64,000 nt of DNA from Lepas anatifera (GCA_034440635.1 JAOTON010000040.1:806001-870000), one strand, 5' to 3'; counted from the stretch's first letter, positions 1 to 10,507 are shown. Notes: a model not told the origin generated them from the sequence alone. Numbers and translations are program-made.

Positions 1-500
1 TTTCTTAGTCTGGTTAGAATAACCTCGCGCCGGCGACTCTTTTGGTTGGAACTGGGCCAGTAGCCGACGTTAGGCTTGATATAGGGTAGAGTGGGGTAAG
101 ACGCATACGTTAAGGGAGAATGTGTCTGTACCTATCCTGCCTGGATGGAATTGCGTCATGTTTTCTTCGTTAAGTTCTGTGATCTTTTGTCTATACACGG
201 ATAGAAATTTGGGACTCTAGGACTATGCGAAGTGTGCGAAATTTGTTTTTACTTGAGACCATGTAAAAAGGCGTTTTGCCCCGATAGCGGGGTAAAACGC
301 CCAAGCCCCGGGGTAAAACGCCGTCATATAACACCCAGCGCATACTGTATCTCGTTACATGAACAAGTAGGAACATTGTTGTGATTACGTTTTACGATAA
401 TGTTGTGACAAAGTGGGCAAGTTATTCGAGGCATTAAACCCGACACAGCAAAAATAAGCAGGTAGGCTTTTTACCTTTCAACGGAAAACGCGGAAGCAAT

Positions 501-1701
501 TTAACCTTCGCCCGGGTGGGGGTCTTTTTAGACCCCCTTCGGGTTTTTCCAAAGTGACCAAAAAACGGCGGTGCGCAGCGCCACCAAACTTGGTCTAGCT
601 GTTCCTTCATCATTTTTACATCTTCCCTGAAAATTTTGGCTCAAGGTCATATCAGGTCAGGTCACCAGGTCAGGTGAAGTGACCTCACCTCAAAAAATAC
701 TTAGGACGGCATAACTAAAAGAAGGGTTAATCCATCAAGTTGAAACTCATACCACATCTTGGGCCCACCAGGAGCTACAACATTTGTTCCGGGATTTTTG
801 ATATTGGTGACCTAAGGTCATGTGCAGAGCATGACCTCCCCATTGACAATGCATGGGGAAAATCACGAAATGAGCTTTTCTCAGTAAGTATGGATGGAAT
901 CAATTTCAAACATCGGTTGCGACTTGCTTTTGGCCCATTTCTGAAGCTGATACCAAAATTTTTGACTTGTGACCTTTAAAAGGTCACTTTAGGTCAAATA
1001 AGCATTTTTGGTGTTTTCCTCTATAAATTTTGAATGAACTAAGATAGAGCTTTTATTTTGTCACCGAAGTGTTTGTATAGTCACTGGAAGTCAAATTATA
1101 TACATCATGACTATACCAGGTCAAGTTGGGTCAGACTGTTGACCTGGGTCAGGTCAAATTCTTAAATTTGACCTGGCATAGCAATATCATATATCATTCG
1201 ATTCGTATTGACGAGAGAATTGCAATGGTGCATCAACTATGGCTGTATCTTGTTTGGTTTGGAAGCTATTAGCGAAAAAGTAAACGCCCTTATGCATGGG
1301 TGGCTATGGGCATTCCCAAGAATATGCCCAATATTTAGTGACCTGTAGCTCCCTAGGCTTTGACCTGACACGAAAATGAATGCCACTGTAATGAAAGCGC
1401 ATCTCAAGAGCTTTCGAATGGTGTTAGAAAAATGTTTCTAGCTATCATAGTTTCTGAGATATAGGAGGTTTTCTAAGTACACCTCATATTAGCGATTTTG
1501 ACCTATTTTGACCTCTGGTGACCTTGATATTGACCTGACAAGAAAAATGACCGAAGTATTTTCGATATCATTTTCGAAGAGCTTTCGATTGCCGTTTTGC
1601 GCTTTTTTCTAGCTCTCTTAGTTTTTGAGATCGTGGGGGGTCTTTTTTAGCCCCCCACCAGGGCGAAGGTGGCTCGTACCCGCCACCGGGGCAAGGGTTA
1701 A
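501..1701 (-). mobile_element. TTAA-flanked non-autonomous element, subfamily T1
   Basis: The element begins TTAACCTTCGCCCGGG and ends CCGGGGCAAGGGTTAA, with TTAA at 501-504 and 1698-1701. About 20 bp inside each end is a hairpin made of a G run, a short spacer and a C run. The interior is not coding. It contains 23 occurrences of GGTCA or TGACC by eye count, against roughly 2 expected. Near-identical copies occur at 30498-31687 and 45329-46530 in the opposite orientation. TTAA duplications with TIRs starting CCC are known for piggyBac; Kolobok also targets TTAA. This is therefore probably a piggyBac-like MITE. It lies inside the 84-2804 element. Confidence 0.85.
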
Positions 1702-1954
1702 GATAGAGCCCCAACATATTTTAGGGGCGCAAAGCACATTAAAGCGCCTCCGGTTCATTCTGCCCGCAAGTGGTTCTTCTTCGGTACGTCTTTCCCATAT
1801 TCTGGAACAGGATGTCAAGATTAGGATGTCAAGATATTCTGATTAGGATGGGAATGTATAATCTGGAAAATGTAGTTAACGACGATGATGGTTCGGGATC
1901 GCCATATGCAAACAGTGCTTCGAGCAGATCCATGACGAAGGGAGGTATTTAATA

Positions 1955-2142
1955 CATCGGCGGATCCAGGAGCAACTTTTGTAGGGGCCAAACCAACGTT
2001 TCGGGGGGGTAAATCAAGAAGAAATCTTGAAAACGTAGGATTTAACAAAAACGGCCAAAATTTGGCCTTGAGGGGGAAAATATACTTTTTTAGGCTTTGG
2101 TGGGGACCACAGGCCCTCTAGCCCCCTTTGGATCCGTCAGTG
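1955..2142. mobile_element. MITE-like fragment with GGATCC-type ends
   Basis: The left end reads CATCGGCGGATCCAGG and the right end TTTGGATCCGTCAGTG, an imperfect inverted repeat resembling the hAT-like MITEs elsewhere in the window (CATAGGCGGATCCAGG ends). The interior has G/C runs but no ORF. No exact target duplication is visible. Confidence 0.4.
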
Positions 2143-2803
2143 ACTTAATACCACCCCTCAAGATGACCAAATGAGAGCAAACGCGAAAACTTTCCTGATT
2201 GCTATAGGAACTAATATTTGAAACTAAATGTCTTCTGTTACGGTGATTTGTTTCTAACCCAACGTACTTCGCCATCACGACAATTAGTGGTCGTGATGGT
2301 GGTAATAGTAATAGCAGCCCTACCTCCATGTCCTACCTATCCTAAGGACACCCCCATCCATTGGGGTAAAACGCCTACCAAATATTGGGGTAAGGCGCCT
2401 GGGGCGTCTTACCCCGCACTACACATGGGCGCCTTACCCACGTAGCAACGGCAGCGTCGCAACAAATATTACTCAATTCTGTGGCGTTTCCATGCCGCAT
2501 AGTGGCTGTCAAAATGTGGCACAAACTCGCTGTTTCAACTTCACAAATTGCCGTGAGTGCATCTAAATCGCATACAGTACAATCGCAACTTTAAGATAGC
2601 TTGTTTTTATTTCCGGAGGGGCAAAAAACAACAAATGTTTGCTGAAAATTACTGGAGCAGACCAGGCGCGTCCAAACACACTCAGGACCAGATCAGAAAG
2701 ATCGCTACCAGAAAAAAATAATAGATGTAGGCTCCAGTTCCTACATCAGTCTGTAGATGCTAGTAGGCGTCTTAACCAGGTGGGCGCGTTACCCCACTCT
2801 ACC

Positions 2804-3225
2804 CTAGAATAGGTGGGCGCTGTGGTTTGTGGTCCAGTTATTTTGAATTTGCTTCCGGATGCTGTCCTGGAGGAGAGCTTTGCTATCATCTCCAGACCAC
2901 ATTAAGGGTGCGATCTCTCTAAGTTCTAGGGACTTTTTTGCCTGCTCATCGGCCTTTTCATTTCCTTGAATTTTGCAGTGGCCCGGGATCCAAAGAAAAG
3001 AGACATCAGGGGTATCATCGATACCTTTCTGAATATCTGCTATAACGTGGTGGCTGGGGTTGACTACGTTACTGACGGCCTGCAGGACAGATTTAGAGTC
3101 TGAACAGATGACGGCTGAGTTGATATTTTGGGTTCTTGTAATAGTCAGTAAAATCACAAACCTTGATTTAGCTCGATCGTAGACTCGCTGTGAAATGGAA
3201 TTGAAGGTCAACCGATTACTGCGCA
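2804..3225 (-). pseudogene. RNase H domain fragment of a non-LTR retrotransposon
   Basis: The minus-strand frame contains CSDSKSVLQAV, the acidic core of a retroelement RNase H, followed about 40 residues later by FLWIPGHCKIQGNEKADEQA, which has the usual histidine and final aspartate motif. The order and spacing fit the RNase H that follows reverse transcriptase in I/R1/Jockey-type LINEs. No RT is next to it, and roughly the first 45 residues of the open frame (to about 3343) look unrelated. The frame stops exactly beside the right end of the 84-2804 transposon, so the fragment was probably cut by that insertion. It is a dead remnant, not a host RNase H. Confidence 0.75.
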
Positions 3226-3343
3226 TATGTGACATTCCTTCGACGCGATTTAAGCCGTGTTGTACTGCCGGCAGAACGCAAAATATTGTGCCACACGCAT
3301 GCGCAATACCGTACCATGAGCCACAAGATACGGTACTGCGCAT

Positions 3344-4150
3344 GTGTGCGGCATACTAGTATGCTTTCTGCACGGCAGAATAACACAGCTTTTGTCTCTG
3401 TTGTTTTGTGTACCTATTTCGAAGCATCCGTAGTATTATCAAGGTAAATATTGAGGCAAATATGACAAAAATATTATTTGTAGGGCATTGATTTCCGTTG
3501 ATGCTAACTGATATTACTGTGTTGTGTGTATATAATTCGTAGCATGCTTAAAATTGCTTATTTCTTATGCACTTAAAGTTTCCAAGTTAACAAAGGAGCA
3601 GAACAAAGGAAAAAAACTGGTGAGGTCATCATCTTCTCAATTTGACAATGAGGCTGGGGGCAAAGTAAAGGACTGGCTGACAAGTTTCCATGGACAATTC
3701 CAATCAGGATCACATGATTTATCCAGATACATTTGCAATACTGATAATTTGTTGGCAATGGAAACAGTGAAAATCTGACTCTCATCAATCCACATTCAAC
3801 CAGATTTGGCAGGAGTTCGTGCAGGGATTGGAAAGATTCTCCTTACAGTGCAGAGGTAAAGGATAGTAGATTTCAGAGGGTAAATATTTATTTGCTATGA
3901 GAGAGAGGGGAGAGAGAGAGAGAGAGAGAGACATTCTTATTGTTTTTCATAAAACACACAGACACATAGCCAGCACAAACAGGGCACCCAACCACAGCGG
4001 CAGAGCTCTCCCCAGCTATGGCACCACCACAACCTTTAAAGGGGAAAGAAATAATAAACAGAAGTGAGCAAATACAGAACGCAATGAACACTGAATTTAC
4101 GTTAAATACACATCAAAGAACAAATTTAATCACAGAAAGATCTTAACAAG
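3344..4150. other. No gene seen; contains a GA microsatellite
   Basis: I see no supported gene. A (GA)n run lies at about 3897-3930. The remainder is AT-rich with short ORFs that have no recognisable motifs. Confidence 0.6.
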
Positions 4151-6160
4151 GATAATTCCAAGTTGAGGGCCCACATATGTTTTCACCTGTTTTGTGCGAC
4201 ACGGAGAACAACCATGTGACTGATGATCGGGAACGCGCATCCCTACTGAATGAAACCTTTGCGTCGAAATTCACAAACCCCGGTGTGGCCGAACTACCTC
4301 ATACTCCTGCGTACAACTTGGATGCTATGTCTCGATTGTGTGTGTCTGAGGCCACCGTGAGGAGCGCCCTAAGCTCCATAGCACCTAATAAGGCATGCGG
4401 ACCCGACAATGTCAGCGCACGCATCATTTCTGAATGTGTCGAAGAGTTGGTTGTTCCGATGACAAAAATATGTAGATCATCGATGTCATCTGGTGTTTTT
4501 CCGGAGAGATGGAAGCAGGCAAACATCATACCTATCTTTAAAAAAGGAGACAAAAAATTACCTCAAAATTATCGATCAGTTTCCCTGCTTTGTCTCTTCG
4601 GGAAGGTGCTGGAGCGTCTGGTTTATGACCAGATTTTTAGGCACATATCGACGGTCTTGTGTCCGGAGCAACACGGTTTTATACCCAGACGGTCCTGCGT
4701 GACAAATCTGGCCGTTTATCTCAAATCAGCGTGGGAAACCATATCGGAGGGGTACCAGACGGACGCCATTTACACTGACTATTCGGCCGCTTTTCAGAGC
4801 ATTAATCATGAACTCGTAATTTACAAACTAAAAAAATCATATCATCTCCAGGACACAGCCCTAAAATGGTTCGTCTCGTACCTGTCCGATAGGCGTCAGA
4901 GGGTTATCGTCAACGGAAAAATTTCTGATTGGAGACCTGTAACTTCTGGTGTGCCTGAAGGCGCTCTTCTGGCCCCTTTGCTCTTTTCTCTGTACATTAA
5001 TGACCTTCCGGACCTCATTCAGAGCGGCTGCCTCATGTACGCCGACGACGTCAAAATTTTTCGAAAAATTAAGTCACCATCTGATGGACGGCTGCTGCAG
5101 GGGGGACCTTGACCGCCTCGCAGCGTGGTCTGTCAGGTGGGGACTAACACTAAATCCATCAAAATGCAAATCCTTGACGATGACCCTCAGGCGCGCACCC
5201 GTCCGGACCAACTACTTTATAGGCCCCTCGGTGCTGGAGCACGTTGAAACAATTCGTGATCTCGGTGTCATAATCGATTCTAAACTCACCTTTGCCAATC
5301 ATGTAGATAATATAGTTAAGCGGGCCAATCGATCTCTCGGATTACTCATTCGATCTTTTTCAGACCGGTCTCATGACGGCAAAATTCAATAGTAAAGCTC
5401 TGCTGGCTGCATATTACTGCAACGTGCGTTCTATTTTAGAATATTGCAGCGTTGTCTGGGCGGGGGCGGCTGACTCCCACAAGGTTCGGGTCGATCGGGT
5501 TCAACATAAGTTTCTTCTGTGGCTTATCCACCACATTCCATCTGGACAACCACTCTCTCTTTCTTACGAGCATCTTCTAACACATTTCAAAATTTCTTCT
5601 CTCGCTGCACGGAGGGTACAGCACGATTTACTTTTTACTAGAAATATAATCCGTGCAAAGCTCGATGTACCTGCTCTGCTCAGCTGCTTTCTCTTGCAGG
5701 TGCCTGCCCGATCGACCCGCAACCTGACGTTGTTTCACATTCCCCGAGCACGCGTAAATACCGTACAGAGCGGCATGTTTTGTCGCCTCCCTAGGCTCTC
5801 AAACATGTTTTTATTCAGCCGTGATGTTGAAGCCGATATTTTTGCAAATGACTTAGCCACTTACAGAAACCATGTTATAAGATATGTAGCAAGGTTGTGA
5901 CGCTTGTTGGCCGTGCTGGTTCATCTTTTTAGGCCTTTTTCGTCTTATTTTACTTTTATGGTGCGCGATTTTACCGCGATCTCTTTTAGGCCTATTGCTA
6001 AATTTTAATTTTGAATTGTTTTCATTTTTATTTTTACCTATTACTTGTTAGTAGGTATACTGTTTGATGTGTTCCACTGTAAATACGCTTTTAATGCTTG
6101 GACTTCGCCTGTAACTGGATTTATCTGTTGGCGATGCTGCTGAATAAATAAAATAAAAAA
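4150..6160 (+). mobile_element. 5'-truncated non-LTR retrotransposon (LINE)
   Basis: The insertion carries a reverse-transcriptase ORF and the usual C-terminal region, followed by about 260 bp of 3' UTR. It ends in an A-rich tail of AATAAATAAAATAAAAAA type at about 6142-6160. No endonuclease domain is visible upstream, so the copy is 5' truncated; the left boundary near 4150 is approximate. Clade is uncertain; the motifs suit the Jockey/CR1/I assemblage. Confidence 0.8.
4177..5900 (+). pseudogene. LINE reverse transcriptase, frameshifted
   Basis: Frame 1 (4177-5112) shows the RT fingers and palm: IIPIFKKGDKKLPQNYRSVS, then a degenerate YTDYSAAFQSINHE (normally D.SKAFD), VPEGALLAPLLFSLYINDLP and the catalytic MYADDVKIF. 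The glutamine and glycine of the usual VPQGS.LGPLLF motif are changed. At the G6 run 5100-5105 the frame shifts and continues with DLDRLAAWSVRWGLTLNPSK and LEHVETIRDLGVIIDSKLTF. A second shift near 5375-5395 leads to ALLAAYYCNVRSILEYCSVVW and the C-terminal region, ending at about 5900. Two frameshifts and altered motifs mean the copy is inactive. Both shifts lie in or near short homopolymers, so sequencing error cannot be excluded for either one. Confidence 0.85.
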
Positions 6161-7390
6161 GATGCAATAATAAGGACGGAGGGGGCAGTGCAAAACAATG
6201 ATCAACTAAAGAACATAGAGCAAGGCTTTCCGCAGTAATGAGCACAGATCAAACTCAAGTCTACGCTCACATCTGAACAGCGAGACAAATTATGAGGTTA
6301 GTAAAATCAAATCAACAAACCAAAAAACTACCAAAAGCAGAAACAAAAACAATAACTGCACATATACAACAGAAAAAGCAGAGATAAATACAGAAGATAC
6401 TGGAAACATGCTTGAGAAAAACTAAAAAAGACAGACAACTAAATCATGCGCAAAGTCAACAGTTTACTCGTGCACCTGTGACAGCATTATATAGCAGCCG
6501 GGCAACACTGTGTGCCGGCTAGTGAGTGAGAATGCAATGAAACGTTATCAAATTCTAGACAATACTATTCATTAAACAAAACTATTATTCATGAAAATTT
6601 GGTTGTATGCACATTGCTTTAAAATTTTAAATGTCTCCATTTTTTGCTATGGTTTCCATTCCTTATTTTCTAATTTTAAAGTATTCCTTGTCACCAGCTT
6701 CTGGTATTGTTTGCCCTGGCTCAACTGCTATAGAACCAACTTGAAAAGTTCGTGATAACTTTTTTCAAAATATTGCTCAGGTGTATCAGTGCTGTGCTTC
6801 CTGCTTGCTGCAAGCCTAATTGTAGGGTTTTAATAATTGTTCTCATTCCTAATTTGTTTCACAATTTAGTATTTTGTCCGTAGAAACTTTAATTGAGGAT
6901 CCTTGCCTATTGTAATATTCTATTATTGGATCTTCCATGGGAGCGAATTTGTCCACAGAGCTGATGTACAAGCAACAGAAGCTGACAGCAGGCTGTGGGT
7001 GGAGGTAGGTGAATTTTCTGTTATTTTGTCTTCCCTTTTCTGGTCTCCTTGCTGCCAAATTCTCTCTGATGATTATTAGATTTATTTATTGGTGATGGTT
7101 CCACAAATTGTTTAACAAATATTTCCATCGAGCAAGGTAAATGTAAACACGACACAGATTTTGGCACATAGCAATGGAGACACAAATGATATTGTTGTAT
7201 TCTTCCATATCTGGTTCTCATTGCACCCTGTTCATATATTTTTTATCAAATCTTTATGTATACTTCAAGGAAATGTAGCACATGTTTGATGTGATTTTGG
7301 CTGAGATGGCTGGTGGGGTGTCTCACTTGTACCTTATGAAAAAACATTGGATTCCATGTCATTTCCACTTCTCCCCATTTCAGTGTTCAA
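6161..7390. other. No gene seen
   Basis: AT-rich sequence with only short ORFs lacking domain motifs or credible splice context. No repeat of another part of the window was noticed. Confidence 0.5.
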
Positions 7391-7399
7391 AAGGGTGCA

Positions 7400-7560
7400 G
7401 TGTAAGCCCATTTTAACCAAGTCTGAAAAGCATGGCAGCAGGCCAGACGAGCCGCACCAACCATCTAAAATTTTCTCACAAATTCGCAACGCCAGCCACC
7501 TAAAATTCACAACAATCTGCAAAATACCAGTGAGATAAATGCACTCATCCCTACCCACAC
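7400..7560. repeat. Partial copy of the 23.7-24.7 kb repeat family
   Basis: The stretch contains GGCAGCAGGCCAGACGAGCC followed by CACCAACCATCTAAAATTTT, which matches the left terminal repeat of the element at 23679-24179 and the reverse complement of its right end. The flanking 7560-7680, with text resembling GACACAGGAGG in reverse, may be further remnants. The opposite terminus is missing. Confidence 0.5.
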
Positions 7561-7924
7561 AATGCAATACTGCCTCCGTTATAAGTTAGTTTGATAAGTC
7601 CCCCTCCTGTGTCTTTATAACCATTCATACATTATTCGTTTGGTTGTCAGTGTCACCTCCCTCTCACCAGTCTCGCATTTCACATGAAGTTTATGTGTGT
7701 TTGTTGTATGTTTTGTTATGTCTTACCTTCTCTGGGTTTTATGACTTGAAATCAATGTGACTTCTAGCTTTTCCAACAATATCAAACAAGATTTGAAGAT
7801 CTTGCACTTAACTCCATGTCTCACTTGACTCGCTTGCAATCTGATTCATAACCAGCCACAGAAGGAGGATGTCGATCAGACAGCTTGGTGTGCTTACAAA
7901 CTTATTTGCTGTGTTGCTTTATAG

Positions 7925-8106
7925 CGTTGCATGTTTTTTCACACCGAGAGTACTGGGGATGCTCGATGACCAGAGTCTCCGCCGAACTGTGGAAGCCCTG
8001 CTGCTGAAGTGCCCCTCCCTGACGTGGGAGATGGAAGCGGGCATTTCCCAGCAGCTTCCATCCTCAGCCAGCAGCCAACCTGGTACATATGGTGCCTCTG
8101 TGGAAG
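7925..8106 (+). CDS. Putative internal exon of a P2X7-like-domain gene
   Basis: The exon is open between an acceptor (TTTATAG, ending at 7924) and a good donor (GTATGC at 8107). It encodes LGMLDDQSLRRTVEALLLKC followed by PSLTWEMEAGI. Short helical segments of this kind (L..Q.LR......L.C PSL) are often found just upstream of P2X7-like C-terminal domains in invertebrate proteins; that link is family knowledge from memory, not something the sequence proves. It lies about 2.2 kb upstream of the exon at 10334-10463, which has the clearer P2X7-like signature. The reading phase does not join cleanly to the next candidate exon, so a missing exon or a broken gene is possible. Confidence 0.4.
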
Positions 8107-9132
8107 GTATGCCCATTTTTTTAATTATTTGTTTTTGGTGGACTAAACACTGGCTCCACCACTGTAACTGATGGTTATGTATCAGCTATCCAGCTGAGTC
8201 GGTCAGAAGGTGTGCTTAACTGTAACTTCAGTACAAGAAGAGTAATTTGAATAGCTACAGGCTCAGCAGCAGACTTCAGCAAGATACGCATCAGCATTAG
8301 CAAAGCCAATATTTTGCTTCCGGAACATCATTATTTGTCTATTCAGTAATAGCTTTCACAGGCTGGCCTGCTTGCGTTAATTAACTCGCGCAGGCAGCTG
8401 TGTGACGCAATTACGTTTAGACCCATCTTCACTGCAGAAAATCAGTGCTTGAATATACATAATATTACAAGCATCAGCAATGGAAAAGCAGATGTGTGCG
8501 AGGTTGAGCGGCCGAGGTTTGCGCGGTCGTGCGGCCGAGTTTTGCGCGGTTAGCTCTGGAGGGTGTCATGCTCATTTTGTTGCCACACACCTGTGACTTG
8601 TATGGTTTTACTTCTCGTGGTGCTTTGTATTTTTACCTTGTTTTGAATGTGCTGTTCCCGCGTCCGTGGCCGTCTTAGCGTTATTTTAGGGATCGCTATA
8701 GGGCGGTCACGGATGCGGGACCTAGGTGTTATAGGATGATGATGTAATATACTTGTATGGGTTCATAGGTCCTAGGTTGTCTTTTAACCTCCTTTTTCTT
8801 ATCGAACTCTGTTCTCCTTTGTGAGTGTTTGGTATGTTAGATATGGATATGGGATCATACATGTGTGCTTTCACATCGGACATTGCTACTAGGACTCCAA
8901 CGGATAGGTATATTTCTTGACGGGAGGAAAATTTCATAGACCTCTCAAATAAAAGATATGGGACACTGGCTGGCATTCACTAATCGGTTACTAAAATACG
9001 GAGTGGGCACCGGATTTAGTGCCGCAGAGCTATCGTAATTCTTTCATTTCATTTCAATTTATATCTACCCTCGGTAGTGCTGGTATGCACACTCCTATCA
9101 CTAGCAACAACTCTGCGTTACAGATGCCAGCC
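8107..9132. other. No gene seen; short GC-rich direct repeat
   Basis: A direct repeat of GCGGCCGAG(G/T)TTTGCGCGG lies at about 8509-8548. Otherwise I see nothing supportable; this could be intron of the flanking putative gene. Confidence 0.45.
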
Positions 9133-9170
9133 AATGCCGACAGCATTGGAGCAAGAATGCTGTCGGCATT
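9133..9170. repeat. Perfect 15-bp stem hairpin
   Basis: AATGCCGACAGCATT at 9133-9147 is exactly inverted at 9156-9170 around the 8-base loop GGAGCAAG. It is followed at once by two direct copies of CGGATCCCTG. Confidence 0.85.
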
Positions 9171-9402
9171 CGGATCCCTGTCGGATCCCTGCGTCTGCTA
9201 CGACCCAGTAATTGTTTTGCACAGCTAAAGGCTGAGGGATGCCTGACTAATATATTTCACGTAAGATAATGTAAAAAATGTTATTTTGCCATATCGAGGT
9301 TGTTTTGCATTTATGATGGCATGTAAATGCCCCACACACTGCCTAACGGGCGAATTTCTTCTCACCTTGGTTTTCGAGATCTCAGGGGCGCTTTAGGACT
9401 CC

Positions 9403-9588
9403 CTCCACTGCGTGTTGACGCCAGACCCCTCTCCACTGCGTGTTGACGCCAGACCCCTCTCCACTGCGTGTTGACGCCAGACCCCTCTCCACTGCGTGTT
9501 GACGCCAGACCCCTCTCCACTGCGGGTTGACGCCAGACCCCCTCCTCCACTGCGGGTTGACGCCAGGCCCCTCTCCACTGCGCGTGTT
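9403..9588. repeat. 28-bp minisatellite, about 6.5 copies
   Basis: The unit is CTCCACTGCGTGTTGACGCC plus AGACCCCT. The first four copies are essentially identical, and the later ones carry TGCGGG in place of TGCGTG and a small length change. Because 28 is not a multiple of three, the open minus-strand frames across it are artefacts of repetition. Confidence 0.9.
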
Positions 9589-9666
9589 AACTAAAAATAA
9601 TGTACCCGTTCTACCAATGTCGCCCTCCACTACTTGGCAGTCCTCGACCCCTGAGCCGGCCAGGAC

Positions 9667-9907
9667 CATAGGCGGATCCAGGATTGCCGATCGGAGGGGC
9701 ACCATCCCGGGGGGCGCCACCCGGACCAGGGGGACGCCACTTATGACCGGCAAAACCTATCAGGTGGGCGCCAAATCCTATCGGTGGGTGCCGACTTTCG
9801 TATCCGGGGGGGGTGGAAGCGACATTTCAAGGGGGGCGCCATCGACCTTTCAGGGGGGCGCCGAGGGTCGATCGGGGGAGCACGTGCCCCCCCTGGATCC
9901 GCCTATG
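9667..9907 (+). mobile_element. hAT-like MITE with exact 8-bp TSD
   Basis: The 241-bp element begins CATAGGCGGATCCAGG and ends with the inverse, CCTGGATCCGCCTATG. It is flanked by a perfect 8-bp duplication, GCCAGGAC, at 9659-9666 and 9908-9915. Eight-base duplications and termini beginning CA are characteristic of hAT elements. There is no ORF of its own. The interior contains repeated GGCGCC, GACCGGCAAAACCTATC and GGTCGATCGGGGG blocks seen also at 44076-44577, 51341-51587 and 52226-52725. Confidence 0.9.
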
Positions 9908-10034
9908 GCCAGGACTACTGAACTGAACATGACTGATGAATACCTCTTGGAAGTAACTCATCTTCAAGAATCGGTCGGGACATGCAAGGTAGAAATGTTG
10001 ACCCAAAACAAAATTATGCGTTTTAACTTTTCAG

Positions 10035-10181
10035 CAACTTCGCCTACCCGTGCTCACCGAGGCAGCAGTGAGCTGCGCCATGCTCTACCACGCCGAGACG
10101 CGTTGTATGCCACTGCGCCTCCAGGAGGGCACGGGGGAGCCCGGGGCGCTGCCAGGCCTACCGCCAGTGCATATTGTGGAG
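10035..10181 (+). CDS. Putative internal exon, unrecognised
   Basis: The segment follows a strong acceptor (TTTAACTTTTCAG) and ends before a GTGAGG donor. The 49-codon frame reads QLRLPVLTEAAVSCAMLYHA and continues to LPPVHIVE. It is GC-rich relative to its surroundings. I do not recognise a domain. It sits between the exon at 7925-8106 and the P2X7-like exon at 10334-10463, but its phase (0/0) does not match either neighbour as I have drawn them. It may therefore belong to a different isoform, or a boundary may be wrong. Confidence 0.3.
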
Positions 10182-10333
10182 GTGAGGCCCTGTGAGCCAT
10201 GGAATCAACGGTGGCCATGTTAGTCTTAAAAGTCCCCCCTAGTGCAATTATCTCCAATAAACCCAATCACTGTCTTAACACACGGGAATCTAGACACCTC
10301 AATCACAGCACATGGTGTTTCACTCTGATCCAG

Positions 10334-10463
10334 GTGGGGCAGGCTTGGTCGCGGGACGCGCAAACCGGTGCCGACATGCGTGGTGGCTGCCATACTCAGC
10401 AAATGGCCGGACCCGAACGGGGTGTACATCGGCTACAAGGAGCTGGCCGACGACATCCTGTAA
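10334..10463 (+). CDS. Terminal exon with P2X7-like intracellular domain end
   Basis: After an acceptor (GATCCAG, ending at 10333) the frame reads [20 protein letters not shown] and then [22 protein letters not shown] before a TAA at 10461. The pattern W.GrLGrg.Rk.iPsCvv..I...fPdpnG.Y.Gyk is the C-terminal end of the P2X7 intracellular (zinc-binding ballast) module, which is widespread in invertebrates outside true P2X receptors, often in transposon-like or multicopy genes. No transmembrane channel part is visible. A donor-like GTAAAG overlaps the stop, so the protein could continue in another exon, but the domain normally ends about here. Confidence 0.55.
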
Positions 10464-10507
10464 AGGTAAAAACTGTCCCATCCATAAAAACGTGTGTATC
10501 AAAATAA

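Larger units (their letters stand above)
84..2804. mobile_element. TIR DNA transposon, non-autonomous, with nested insertions
   Basis: The two ends are a perfect 16-bp inverted repeat, GGGTAGAGTGGGGTAA at 84-99 and its reverse complement at 2789-2804. Both ends are flanked by TA (82-83 and 2805-2806), so a TA target duplication is possible but too short to prove. Variants of GGGGTAARRCGCC recur in both orientations near both ends (about 94, 270, 289, 311 on the left; 2364, 2389, 2407, 2428, 2766, 2783 on the right). Such subterminal clusters are typical transposase-binding arrays. No transposase ORF is visible. Inside lie a TTAA element (501-1701) and a shorter MITE-like piece (1955-2142). 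The right end abuts the RNase H fragment of a LINE, which suggests insertion into that LINE. Superfamily is not assignable. Confidence 0.55.

Noticed and set aside
740..979. 79-codon ORF repeated, closely similar, at 46052-46291
   Set aside because: It is conserved only because both lie in T1 elements; the third copy at 30498-31687 does not keep a long frame, so coding is unlikely.
9362..9753. Minus-strand ORFs rich in repeated VNTQWRG-like peptides
   Set aside because: They are translations of the 28-bp minisatellite in several frames; no constraint on one frame is visible.
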